From positions 744,001 through 808,000 of the forward strand of contig CAWFZT010000006.1 in NCBI GenBank assembly GCA_963820415.1: a DNA stretch of 64,000 nucleotides, given 5' to 3'. A program made the position numbers and the translations under genes. The stretch is from CAWFZT01 sp963820415. Lineage in GTDB: Bacteria > Chloroflexota > Anaerolineae > Anaerolineales > Anaerolineaceae. Shown in pieces: positions 34,810 to 43,707 of the stretch. Below the pieces are notes generated by a model. It was not told the origin of the DNA, ran no database searches, and was given only the letters and a program-made list of their open reading frames with translations. Within the stretch, counting starts at the first letter, position 1. The number at the start of each line of letters is the position of its first letter.

Positions 34810-37776
34810 CTATACCGTTTCGCCAAGTTTAATCGCCTGAGAAATTTTCATCTGCTGCAGCATGATGACCAGACCAACCAGCCCGAGGACGAACACAATG
34901 CCAAACAAGGAATAAATCTGGAGGATTGCCGGCCAGGAGATTTGAATAACATAAGGAGGAATGTAAGCCGCTTCGCCATAACCGAGCTGCAGATAAGGAA
35001 TGAACCAACTGGCGGTGCCAACGCCCAAAAACGTACCTGCTCCGATGCCCATTAGGATCAGGAAAGCCAGCTCCCAGGCCAGGTAGGAGACCATCTGCCC
35101 ATACGATAGGCCGATAGCACGCAGCACACCTAGCTCGATAAAGCGGCGACGGAAAGAAAACAGGGCATACAGCAGGAAACCGAGCACGGTCAGCAAACCG
35201 GCAGCGAAGAAACCGACAGACAGCACCCCGAACAAACCCTGGCGCTGCGGCAGCGCTTGTTCGGTTTCTATGTCAGTCAAGGCTGAATCCATGTACAAGT
35301 CAGTCAGCCTGACTGTACCGTCTGCACTGGTATCGTGCTGTTGCAGCTTGTTCAGGTCCAGGCCAGGCATGGTCTTTAGCCAGACCTGGTAGGGGAACAT
35401 GCCGCCTGCTTCATCGAAGAGATAATCCAGATTCCCGACAATCAGCGGACCGGTGCTGGGATACCAGGTGGGGAAATATTTAAACCCTCCGACGATCTTG
35501 TAGTCTACTTTTACCTGGTCGCCGTAAATTTTGACGATTACCGGCAGGGTATCGCCAATTTTCATCCCTTCCTGGCCGACGTAAGACTGGGGGATGAGCA
35601 CTCCATCCGGGTAAATGGCCAGGAAATTCATCAATGCACCCATATTTGTGGATGAAAAGTCACTACGCCAGAAAGACACCAGGGGAAAATCGTAGCGATC
35701 GATGCCGAGGAAGGTGCCATCTTGATTTGTCCCACCCATCGAGGCACTGGCAGGATAGCGCCCGACCCGAGCAACCTTGGTGATGCCTGGGATCTTCAGG
35801 TATTCCTGCACAGGAAGAAATACCCAGACCGGCTCGGTATCGGTAGAAGCGCTGCTGATTGCGAAGCCAGAACTGTCACCCGAAGAGTTGTCGTTGGATG
35901 CGGCAGCAGGCCCTCCGCCCCCAAACGGTGAACTGTTGTTTTGAGATTCACCAAAATCCAGGAATTTCAGGTCTCCACCCACCGAATAGAAGGTCTGGTC
36001 GTACAGATGGCGGTCTACTGTTACTGCCAGGGAAGCGGTATAGGCTGACAGGCTGAGGGTCAGGATGAGCAGTATCAGTGGGGTAACGTAAAAGCTGGGG
36101 GTACGTGAAAGCTGGCGGCTGGCCATCAGTAATCCTACCGAGCGGGTCTTGGACGAAAGCCAGGCAACAGCGCTGACCAGCAGAGGCATCAGGCGCATGA
36201 AAAACAGCGAAAGCGAGAAGACACACAGGGCTGGGATGAGGAACAGCAGTGGGTTATCGAAAGGGTTGCGGTTACCCATCAATGCAACGGCGCCCTGCTG
36301 GCGCAGCAAATAGGCTCCATAACCGGTGGGGATGAACAGCAGCACATCCAGCCAGGCGCGCTGCCACCAGGGCTTGCGCAGCATACGGCTACGCTCCTGT
36401 TTATAAGTGGTAACGGTATGGCGAGCGGCGCCGATGGTGGGCAGGATTTGAGAAAGCAGCGCCAGGGCAACCGCCGCCAACCCATATTCCAGGGAGGTCT
36501 TAGTCATCCTGACCGGCAGGCTGCTCAAAGCGCCAAAGTCAAGGAAGGTGCGCACCTGCCCAATCCACCCGGCAATGATCAGGCTGATAGGGATGCTGAG
36601 TCCCAGGCCGATGGCGCCCAGGATCAAGCCTTCCAGGGCAGCGATACCGATCATCTGCAAAATTACCGCGCCGCGACTGCGCATGACGGCAATCTCATTG
36701 CGCCGTTGTTCTACGGAAAGGCCGGCGGTCATACTGACGAAAGCCAGCAAGAGTCCCAGGATTGGTAGGCTGAACGCATATAACTGGACTGTCAAGAGCA
36801 CCGAATTGCTGTGATAAGCTGCCAGAGCATCCAAGGGTGATTGCAGCAGCTTCAAATCAGGCAGCATCTCGGCTGCCTGCTGGTAGACTGAGGTGATGCG
36901 ACCGGAAATAGGCCCGGCATCGGCATACTGGACGTTCGATCCGTCCATCATAAGGTACCACATGCAAGTATAAATCGGCCCGGCGATGTAGGAGGCGAGC
37001 TGCTGCGAGAAGATTTCTTCCGTGACCAGCATACGTTCATCCAGGAATGAAGTCTGGATAAACCAATAACTATCGGTCGGGTCGCTCGGTGTCCAGATGC
37101 CTGCGATGCGGATGGGGATTGTAACCGCCACGATGGCGCCGGAGTTCGGCATGGCCATCCGTGCAAAGGTGGTATATTCCTCGCCGGCTTGTAAGCCCAG
37201 TTTATCCGCCATGTTCTTGCTGATCAGCACTTCGACCGTCGAACCAGGGGTACGGTTGACGACCGGAAATCTGCCTTCCAGAATGGTAATGTGAGTTTCG
37301 AGGTCGTTCAGGGTCGAGAAGCTGTACCATCCCAACATGGTCTTGGTATTATTAAAATTGGTCTCCCCTTTGGGGAAAAGGGACATTGTATCGCTGTTGA
37401 AATAGCGTACTACCTGTTTTAGCGGCAGGCCGATCCGCGCCGCTGCCTGCTGGGAAATGAACTGGCTGGCCGGCTGGACTTCTTCCCAGCGTTTGAGGTG
37501 GTTTGAGTTTACCTGGAAAGCGAACAATAACGCAAAGGGCGCCTTTTTATTAATTGTAGAAGAGGTCGACTGGTTGGGATTCAAGCTTTCATTGAACAAG
37601 CGGAAATAGACCGCGTCTGTGTAGACTGGTATGCTGGTAGTCAGGCCAATCGAAAAAACCAGGCCGATTAAACTGGCCAGCGCCAGCCCTTTCTGAGAAA
37701 TGATCCGCTTGATGGCGATCACGAAGATCGCCCAGGTGCTCAATAAAATTCTCACACAATTACCCAGGGATTGCAC
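34810..37776 (-). CDS. FtsX-type ABC transporter permease, 988 residues
   Basis: A large permease with GTG start at 37776. One N-terminal membrane helix (LASLIGLVFSIGLTTSIPVY) is followed by an extracytoplasmic domain, then about four helices near residues 315-450. Further helices lie near 530-590. A second extracytoplasmic domain contains a Ser/Gly-rich loop, and a final FtsX core ends the protein (GVLSVGFFAAGLLTVLGFLL; FLILMGIGAGTFLGVGTASW). It thus carries two FtsX repeats in one chain. Two ATPases and a HlyD-type adaptor are encoded downstream. The substrate is unknown. Confidence 0.88.
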   Translation of the reverse strand: MQSLGNCVRILLSTWAIFVIAIKRIISQKGLALASLIGLVFSIGLTTSIPVYTDAVYFRLFNESLNPNQSTSSTINKKAPFALLFAFQVNSNHLKRWEEVQPASQFISQQAAARIGLPLKQVVRYFNSDTMSLFPKGETNFNNTKTMLGWYSFSTLNDLETHITILEGRFPVVNRTPGSTVEVLISKNMADKLGLQAGEEYTTFARMAMPNSGAIVAVTIPIRIAGIWTPSDPTDSYWFIQTSFLDERMLVTEEIFSQQLASYIAGPIYTCMWYLMMDGSNVQYADAGPISGRITSVYQQAAEMLPDLKLLQSPLDALAAYHSNSVLLTVQLYAFSLPILGLLLAFVSMTAGLSVEQRRNEIAVMRSRGAVILQMIGIAALEGLILGAIGLGLSIPISLIIAGWIGQVRTFLDFGALSSLPVRMTKTSLEYGLAAVALALLSQILPTIGAARHTVTTYKQERSRMLRKPWWQRAWLDVLLFIPTGYGAYLLRQQGAVALMGNRNPFDNPLLFLIPALCVFSLSLFFMRLMPLLVSAVAWLSSKTRSVGLLMASRQLSRTPSFYVTPLILLILTLSLSAYTASLAVTVDRHLYDQTFYSVGGDLKFLDFGESQNNSSPFGGGGPAAASNDNSSGDSSGFAISSASTDTEPVWVFLPVQEYLKIPGITKVARVGRYPASASMGGTNQDGTFLGIDRYDFPLVSFWRSDFSSTNMGALMNFLAIYPDGVLIPQSYVGQEGMKIGDTLPVIVKIYGDQVKVDYKIVGGFKYFPTWYPSTGPLIVGNLDYLFDEAGGMFPYQVWLKTMPGLDLNKLQQHDTSADGTVRLTDLYMDSALTDIETEQALPQRQGLFGVLSVGFFAAGLLTVLGFLLYALFSFRRRFIELGVLRAIGLSYGQMVSYLAWELAFLILMGIGAGTFLGVGTASWFIPYLQLGYGEAAYIPPYVIQISWPAILQIYSLFGIVFVLGLVGLVIMLQQMKISQAIKLGETV

Positions 37777-37783
37777 TTTTTCT

Positions 37784-37807
37784 CCTGCGGGTATTCGGGT
37801 CCGCAGG
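37784..37807 (-). promoter_or_regulatory. Start-site hairpin of permease gene
   Basis: CCTGCGG (37784-37790) pairs with CCGCAGG (37801-37807) around a ten-base loop. In the mRNA the 3' arm supplies part of CAGGAG, the ribosome-binding site for GTG 37776, so the structure could mask it. The neighbouring AAGTTCCCC resembles the flank of the 38.8 kb repeats. Confidence 0.5.
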
Positions 37808-37817
37808 GGAACTTACA

Positions 37818-38774
37818 TCAAATCCTGATCACACTCCCAGTACTGAGACCTACCAGAAGGGGAGAACCGGCGTTTAATCCTGAGGGGGCCGCAACGGCAA
37901 TCGGATCTCCTTCAAACACAATGTCATCGCGCCAATCGGACCAGGTGAGACCGTCATCGCCCGAGACAAGCAGCCGCTCTTCAGCCAGAACCAGCAACTC
38001 AGCTTTGAGCGGGTACTCAGGCGAGATCAGGACAGCATTGATCGAGCCGGTTACTTCCAGGCCGGGCAGGTGCTGCCAGGTTTGCCCGCGGTCCTTTGAG
38101 CGGAACAACCCATACGAGTTGGTACCGGCAAACAGCGTTCCATCGCGGGTGAAAGCAGGCGAAATGGCCAGGCTGAGGATTGGGCCGCGGTCAGGAGGAA
38201 AGCCGGTTTCTCGCCAGGAATGGGCGCTGTTCTGGCTGCGAAAGATGGTATTTTCCGTCCCTGCAAACAGGTTATGGTCGGCTGTGTAATTGGGAGAAAC
38301 CACCAAGCAGAGGATGTTCGGATCGTATAGTCCAAAATTCCAGAAGACCCAATCCGTTCCCTGGTCAGTCGAACGGAACACGCCATCTTCCATCGTCCCG
38401 GCGAACAAAGTTCTGTCCCTGGCAAAATCAGGAGAAATCGCCAGGGCCGACACAAGGGGAGAAGGCGTACGAAGAATGGCCACTTCCCAGGTTTTGCCAC
38501 CGTTTAGGGAGCGTAAAATTCCCCCATTTGTCCCGGCGAACACCAGGCCATCTTGCGGAAATGCCGGTGACAGTACAACGCTGGTGGTCACCAGCGGCGC
38601 ATCGAGGGTAAGTGACCCATAAACCGAATTCCAGGTCTCTCCCCCGTCGTCCGAACGATAAAGACCAGATTGGCGCGCCGAGAAGCAGGCACCACTTTTG
38701 GCAAAGTCGGGCGACGTAGCCAGGGCGTAAACTATTTCATTGACTTCACTCTCTTGGTTCAACTCATCGGGCAT
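37818..38774 (-). CDS. Asp-box (BNR) beta-propeller protein
   Basis: A 318-residue protein from the ATG at 38774 (AAAGG upstream). It is built of about six repeats of some 45 residues, each with SPxFxxDxxLFAGT, a short strand and an Asp-box such as RSDDGGETW, RSLNGGKTW or RSKDRGQTW. This resembles Ycf48/sialidase-type propellers. There is no signal peptide, which is unusual because many propellers of this type are exported. It lies between the chaperonin and the permease genes on one strand. Enzyme activity cannot be inferred. Confidence 0.8.
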   Translation of the reverse strand: MPDELNQESEVNEIVYALATSPDFAKSGACFSARQSGLYRSDDGGETWNSVYGSLTLDAPLVTTSVVLSPAFPQDGLVFAGTNGGILRSLNGGKTWEVAILRTPSPLVSALAISPDFARDRTLFAGTMEDGVFRSTDQGTDWVFWNFGLYDPNILCLVVSPNYTADHNLFAGTENTIFRSQNSAHSWRETGFPPDRGPILSLAISPAFTRDGTLFAGTNSYGLFRSKDRGQTWQHLPGLEVTGSINAVLISPEYPLKAELLVLAEERLLVSGDDGLTWSDWRDDIVFEGDPIAVAAPSGLNAGSPLLVGLSTGSVIRI

Positions 38775-38790
38775 AATTGCTACCTTTCCA

Positions 38791-38859
38791 TTCCCACAGA
38801 TCGGGAACTTCCGTTCCCACAGATCGGGAACTTCCGTTCCCACAGGTCGGGAACTTCCG
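38791..38859 (-). repeat. Three tandem 23-bp hairpin repeats
   Basis: Unit TTCCCACAGATCGGGAA plus CTTCCG occurs at 38791-38813, 38814-38836 and 38837-38859 (the third with one A-to-G change in the loop). Each unit folds as TTCCC-loop-GGGAA. The block lies between the chaperonin stop and the propeller start, and related hairpins precede the other genes of this operon. Confidence 0.9.
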
Positions 38860-38871
38860 TTGACCTGATGA

Positions 38872-40498
38872 CTAGGTGTTGAACACCGTTTCAGGCTTCT
38901 TGTGATGAATTAACGTATCCACCGTTAGCGCCAGGGCTGCGCTGGCAAAGGCTGAGTGGACGGCTGACATGGTCACACTGGCCGCGTCGACAATGCCAAC
39001 ACCGGCCATATCTGCGATCTTTTCTGCGCGTACGTCGAAACCCTGGCCTGCCCCAGCTTTGTCGATCCGGTCGATGATCACATCTGGATCGCAGCCAGCG
39101 TTTTGAATGATCGCGCGCGCCGGCTCTTCCAGGGCGCGCGCCAGGGTGTGGTAAGCAAATTTTTCTTCCTCATCGTCGGACTGGGCAGCCATTCGCTGCA
39201 TGGCAGGACGGCAGGCCAGCAGGGCCACGCCTCCACCGGGTACGGTTCCCTTGAGGAGAGCGCCGCGCATGGCTTCGACGGTACGTTCCAGGCGTGCTTT
39301 GCGCATCTCGATATCCAAATCGCTGTTTCCGCCAACCCACAGGGTAGCAGACCCGCCCAGCAGTTTACCAATGCGCATGCGCACCTTATTGCGCGCTTCG
39401 ACATCCTTGGCGGTTTCGTAGCGTTTCTTCAGCTCATCGATCCGTTTGCGCACATCCTGAGGGGAACCCTTTCCGTTGACAAAGCCGAAATATTCCTTGT
39501 CCGCCCACACCCGGCGCGCCTGGCCCAGGTCTTCAAAAGTGACCCTTTCTGCGGTTGAGCCAAAGGCTTTGAAGAACGGTTTAGCTCCCAGTTGGATGGC
39601 GATATCCTCCAGGATGACGGGCTGGCCCTCTTCTGGGATCGGCGCGTCGACAGCAAAGGCTTGAAATTTCTGCGGGTTGCGGCTAATCGATACCAGGAAC
39701 GCCACGGCGCTGTCTGAAACATGGTTGGCGATGATCGCCAGGGCCTTAATCCCCGACTTGCCCGCCACGCGCAGCAGCGGACTGAACTGGGCCGAATCGT
39801 CAAAATCAAGGTCGCTGACGAATACCGGCACGTCTTCGGCGTAGGCCATCAATTTGTCGCGGTCCTTGATCATTTCGGCTGTGAACAGGGGCATTTTATA
39901 AAATGTACCGGTCACGTATTCGCGTTCGATCTGACGGCTGCGCCCCGAGCGGATTTCCAAATGGCCGAATTCACCCAGGAAATCGAACACCTCACCCAGG
40001 ATGCCTGCCATTTCGTGGTCATAACAGATCGAACTCGGCCACCTCGGCGATCTTCTGTTGGCCCTCCAGTGGGGTCGCCATTCCTTTCAATTCATCGATA
40101 ACAATTTCCATGCCCTTTTCAAGATGCTTGCGTACCAGCATGGGATTACCGCCGGAAGTAATATAGCGCACACCCTGGTTAAAAATAGATTGGAAAAGGA
40201 CGGCTGTAGTGGCCGTTCCATCGCCGGCTTTTTCGTGCTGCTGCCATAAGACATGCCGCATAAACATCGCTCCCATATCCTGGTCCCGGTTTGGTAGGGC
40301 GACGATCCTGCGCGCAATGGTTCCACCATCATCCAGTATTTCCGGACGCTCATTTTTCGTGTTGTGTTCGAGAACAACCATACGAGGCAGGGGACCAAGG
40401 GTTGGGCGTACGATGTTTGCCATCTGGTTAATCCCAGTCTGCATGGCTTTGTAAGCTGTGGGTTGAAAAATGACGCGTTTATTTTTTATTTTTTTCAT
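38872..40498 (-). CDS. Divergent GroEL/cpn60 family chaperonin (apparent frameshift)
   Basis: After removal of one T near 40032 the protein has about 541 residues. KIAEVAE then continues SICYDHEMAGILGEVFDFLG. It keeps cpn60 features: ILDDGGTIARRI (Asp52 equivalent), AGDGTATTAVL (Asp87 equivalent), GTVPGGGVALL and AGVGIVDAASVTMSAVHSAF. It differs from GroEL in the ATP loop (TLGPLPRMV instead of TLGPKGRNV). It has Arg where GroEL has catalytic Asp398 (ARLERTVEAMRGALLKG against [17 protein letters not shown]). The Gly-Met tail is missing and no groES is adjacent. It is likely a specialised paralogue with impaired ATP hydrolysis. Confidence 0.85.
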
Positions 40499-40649
40499 AA
40501 CTTAAGAACCTCTCCAATCAGGTTTCTAAGAGTTCACAGGACTAGCCGGTAATTTTGGAACAAATCGCAGGATTCCGGGCAGAATACGCTCAATTATAAC
40601 TGAAAGACGTTATCGATACCATGTCAAAATACACAAGATTTACCAACGG

Positions 40650-40677
40650 TTGACACTAAAGGCATCTGGCATACAAT
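40650..40677 (+). promoter_or_regulatory. Promoter of aldolase operon
   Basis: TTGACA (40650-40655), a 16-base spacer and TACAAT (40672-40677) form a strong-looking promoter. Transcription would start near 40684, so the hairpin repeat at 40695-40744 lies at the very 5' end of the mRNA. Confidence 0.75.
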
Positions 40678-40694
40678 AAGGTATTACGGCTCAA

Positions 40695-40744
40695 TGGGAT
40701 GCCGTTCTGGAATCGGTGTTCTTCCACGGGAAATCCCAAAGATC
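40695..40744 (+). repeat. Conserved leader hairpin, copy B
   Basis: TGGGATGCCGT pairs with ACGG-GA-AATCCCA across a loop containing CTGGAATC. It ends TTCTTCCACGGGAAATCCCA then AAGATC, nearly identical to copy A (minus strand, 22.6 kb). It lies 53 bases before the aldolase start and within its predicted 5' UTR. Confidence 0.65.
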
Positions 40745-40797
40745 TATAAATTCAACGAACGGGGCCTACCCAGCCGGGCAGAAGAAAGGACAAAATA

Positions 40798-41619
40798 ATG
40801 AACGGGAAACTCTTTAGACAGAAACTACACTCAGGGGAACGATTGTATGGAACGATGATCGTTTGCGATTTACCCAAGTGGATTCCAACCGTTAGCGGTC
40901 TGGGGCTGGATTTTGTCTTCATCGATACCGAGCATATTGCCAATGATCGCAAACAGGTGGCCTGGATGTGCCAGGCTTATACCGCGTTGGGCATTACACC
41001 GGTTGTGCGTATCAATCGGCCTGATCCTTACCTGGCCTGTATGACATTGGATGGAGGCGCGCAGGGCATTATAGCTCCCTACGTCGAATCACCCGAAGAG
41101 GTTCGTGACCTGGTCGGCGCGGTCAAATTCCGCCCATTAAAAGGGAAGCGCCTGCACGATATGCTGGAAGGAAAGCTTACCCTGGAACCGGCCCTGTCCG
41201 ATTACCTGGCTAATTACAATGCCAATAATAGCCTGATCGTCAACATTGAAAGTATCCCGGCGTTGGAAGCTTTGGATGAGATTCTGGCGGTACCTGGCCT
41301 GGATGCCGTGCTGGTCGGTCCGCACGATTTGACCACCAGCCTGGGGATTTCCGAACAGTACCACCACCGAACGTATATCGAGGCGGTCGACGAGATCATC
41401 CGCAAAAGCCGCGCTCACAACGTGGGGGTCGGTAACCACGTGATGGTGAAAGATGGGGCTGCCCAGGAAATCCGCTGGGCAAAGCTGGGCATGAACTTTA
41501 TTATCCACTGGTCTGATACCAATGCCTTCCGGTACGGCATGGAGAACTCCCTGGCAGAGATCAAGCGTGGGATTGGGGACCTGCCTGAAAAAACCTCATC
41601 CAGCGGTCTTGATATCTAA
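40798..41619 (+). CDS. HpcH/HpaI family aldolase/citrate lyase-like enzyme
   Basis: A 273-residue TIM-barrel enzyme of the metal-dependent class II aldolase type. It has FVFIDTEHIANDRKQV near residue 40, GGAQGIIAPYVESPEEV and NIESIPALEALDEILAVPGL. The tail of the barrel has DAVLVGPHDLTTSLGI, the conserved metal and substrate region. Relatives cleave 2-keto-3-deoxy sugar acids or hydroxyketo-diacids to pyruvate plus an aldehyde. It starts a plus-strand group with a reductase/epimerase and a kinase-like gene, which suggests sugar-acid or cyclitol metabolism. Confidence 0.85.
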   Translation: MNGKLFRQKLHSGERLYGTMIVCDLPKWIPTVSGLGLDFVFIDTEHIANDRKQVAWMCQAYTALGITPVVRINRPDPYLACMTLDGGAQGIIAPYVESPEEVRDLVGAVKFRPLKGKRLHDMLEGKLTLEPALSDYLANYNANNSLIVNIESIPALEALDEILAVPGLDAVLVGPHDLTTSLGISEQYHHRTYIEAVDEIIRKSRAHNVGVGNHVMVKDGAAQEIRWAKLGMNFIIHWSDTNAFRYGMENSLAEIKRGIGDLPEKTSSSGLDI

Positions 41620-41726
41620 CTCAATGACCTCAAAGATACACCCGTTCTCAAAATATCTTTCGCTGCGTTCATTTGTCTAACTGGCGCGCCATTTTTTAGC
41701 CAACCAGTCTCAACAGGAGGTTTGAC

Positions 41727-42680
41727 ATGCGAGTCGTGGTTATCGGAGGGAGTGGGCACGTGGGAACTTACCTGGTGCCATACCTGGTCGAGGCAGGCCA
41801 CGAGGTGATTAACATAAGCCGCAATCAGCGCCAGCCCTACCGGGCGCACGGCGCCTGGAAATCGGTGCGCCAGGTCATGGCTGATCGCGAGGCGGAGGAT
41901 GCCGCCGGAAGCTTCGGCCGGCGAGTGCGCGATCTCAAACCAGATGCAGTGGTCGATATGATCTGCTTTAACCTGGACAGCGCTCGCCAGCTTTCCGAAG
42001 CCTTGGACGGGCAGGTACAACATTTTCTGCATTGCGGCACGATCTGGGTACACGGGCCCAGCCTGGAAGTGCCGGTCACCGAGCAGCAGCCGCGCCGTCC
42101 TTTTGGTGAGTATGGCATTCAAAAGGCAGCCATCGAGGCTTACTTGCTCGACCAGGCGCGCCGGCATGGTTTTCCGGCCACGCTGCTGCATCCCGGGCAC
42201 ATCGTCGGCCCGGGATGGGCGCCGCTCAACCCAGCCGGCCATTTCAACCCGCAGGTTTTCGAGAAGCTGGCGCACGGGGAAGAGCTGGCCTTGCCAAACC
42301 TTGGCATGGAGACAGTCCATCACGTCCACGCCGATGATGTGGCTCAATCCTTCATGAAGGCGCTGGCCAATCGGAGCACTGCCGTGGGCGAGAGTTTCCA
42401 CGTTGTGTCGCCGGCTGCGCTCTCGCTGCGCGGCTACGCTGAAGCTGTGGCAGGCTGGTTCGGTCAGCCAGCCAACCTGCGTTACCTGCCCTGGGGGGAA
42501 TGGCGCGCTACGGTTAGCCCGGAAGACGCAGAAGCCACCTGGGATCACATTGCTCACAGTCCCAATTGCAGCATCGCCAAAGCTCAACGCTTGCTGGATT
42601 ACCGCCCACGCTACAGTTCCTTGCAAGGGGTGTATGAATCGGTGCAGTGGCTGATTGAAAATAAAGTGATTCGGGTTTGA
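41727..42680 (+). CDS. NAD-dependent epimerase/dehydratase family protein
   Basis: A 317-residue Rossmann-fold protein. The N-terminal nucleotide-binding loop is VVVIGGSGHVGTYLVPYLVE, and the start follows AGGAGG by six bases. The middle shows HCGTIWVHGP and the extended-SDR catalytic YxxxK equivalent, YGIQK. VDMICFN and HHVHADDVAQSFMKAL are typical of nucleotide-sugar epimerases and related reductases. The substrate is unknown. The stop overlaps the next gene by four bases. Confidence 0.82.
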   Translation: MRVVVIGGSGHVGTYLVPYLVEAGHEVINISRNQRQPYRAHGAWKSVRQVMADREAEDAAGSFGRRVRDLKPDAVVDMICFNLDSARQLSEALDGQVQHFLHCGTIWVHGPSLEVPVTEQQPRRPFGEYGIQKAAIEAYLLDQARRHGFPATLLHPGHIVGPGWAPLNPAGHFNPQVFEKLAHGEELALPNLGMETVHHVHADDVAQSFMKALANRSTAVGESFHVVSPAALSLRGYAEAVAGWFGQPANLRYLPWGEWRATVSPEDAEATWDHIAHSPNCSIAKAQRLLDYRPRYSSLQGVYESVQWLIENKVIRV

Positions 42681-43690
42681 GCGAGTCTTCTCCCGCCGAC
42701 CTGTTCGATCAACTCGAAAATATTGAGGGTTACCGGCGCTATTTCGCCGACCCCGCCGCCTGGCGGCCTTACGTTGAGCAGGTATGCCGGCGGCACACGC
42801 TTAATCCTGGGCGTGTGATCCGTATTGGCGTACCTGGCACCTGCCCTACCTTCATCGTAGATGACCTGTGGGTAATCAAATTCTTCGCGCGCCTGTTCGA
42901 TGGCGGCGAATCCTTTCAGGTTGAACTGGAGTTGGGCAAATGGGCTGAATCGCTTGCCCTGCCCTTTCCGGAAATTATCGCCGTGGGCCAGCTTTTTCAG
43001 GCGGGTCCGTGGTGGCAATGGCCTTACCTCGTATTCCAATTTGTGCCAGGTGAAAGTATTGGCAAGGTCTACGAACAAGTCAACCTCGAAGATAAGCTGG
43101 CCCTGGCTCGTTGGATGGCGGAATTGACCCTGCGCATGCATCAGGCCGCTCTGCCCGTGTCGAAAATTTTTCAGCCTGCCTGGGATACTTTTGTTGATCT
43201 GCTGCAAAGGCAGCGCGCCTCGTGCCGGCAGTCTTTCCAGGAATGGGGCTGCCTTCCGGAAGGCCTGTTTTCGCAGTTGGATGATTTTTTGCAGCCTTTG
43301 GACGAGCTGGTGGATACCCGTTCCACCCCACATCTGATTCATGCCGATCTGACCGCCGACCATGTGCTTGGAAGGCTGGAAGGAGGGCGCTGGAATTCGC
43401 TGGCCCTGATCGACCTTGGCGACGCCATGATCGGCAACTTCTATTACGAGCTGGTGGCGCTTCACCTGGACCTGTTCCATGGCGAAAAGCGACTGCTGGC
43501 GGCCTACCTGGACGCTTATGGATTGGATGAGCAGGCGCGCCGCAAACTGCCAATCCGGGCCATGAAAATGGCCTTGCTGCACCGCTTCGACGTGTTGGGG
43601 CCGGTGTTTGAGCGTGAACCGAGGCTGCGCCAGGTATCCACCCTGGATCAACTGGCCGGCATGTTATGGGATATCGAAAGCAATCCTTGA
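42677..43690 (+). CDS. Aminoglycoside phosphotransferase (APH)-fold kinase
   Basis: A 337-residue protein with TTG start overlapping the epimerase stop. It has the APH/choline-kinase fold: a nucleotide-binding N lobe, the catalytic loop HADLTADHV with its Asp, and the metal-binding ALIDLGDAM. Members phosphorylate small molecules such as aminoglycosides, choline, homoserine or sugars. Coupling to an epimerase suggests a sugar or polyol substrate rather than antibiotic resistance. Confidence 0.82.
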   Translation: MSESSPADLFDQLENIEGYRRYFADPAAWRPYVEQVCRRHTLNPGRVIRIGVPGTCPTFIVDDLWVIKFFARLFDGGESFQVELELGKWAESLALPFPEIIAVGQLFQAGPWWQWPYLVFQFVPGESIGKVYEQVNLEDKLALARWMAELTLRMHQAALPVSKIFQPAWDTFVDLLQRQRASCRQSFQEWGCLPEGLFSQLDDFLQPLDELVDTRSTPHLIHADLTADHVLGRLEGGRWNSLALIDLGDAMIGNFYYELVALHLDLFHGEKRLLAAYLDAYGLDEQARRKLPIRAMKMALLHRFDVLGPVFEREPRLRQVSTLDQLAGMLWDIESNP

Positions 43691-43707
43691 TTCACACACT
43701 TATTCAA

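Noticed and set aside
38791..38859. Three short direct repeats resembling a CRISPR start
   Set aside because: The 23-bp units are contiguous with no spacers and no cas genes are nearby; they are hairpin repeats.
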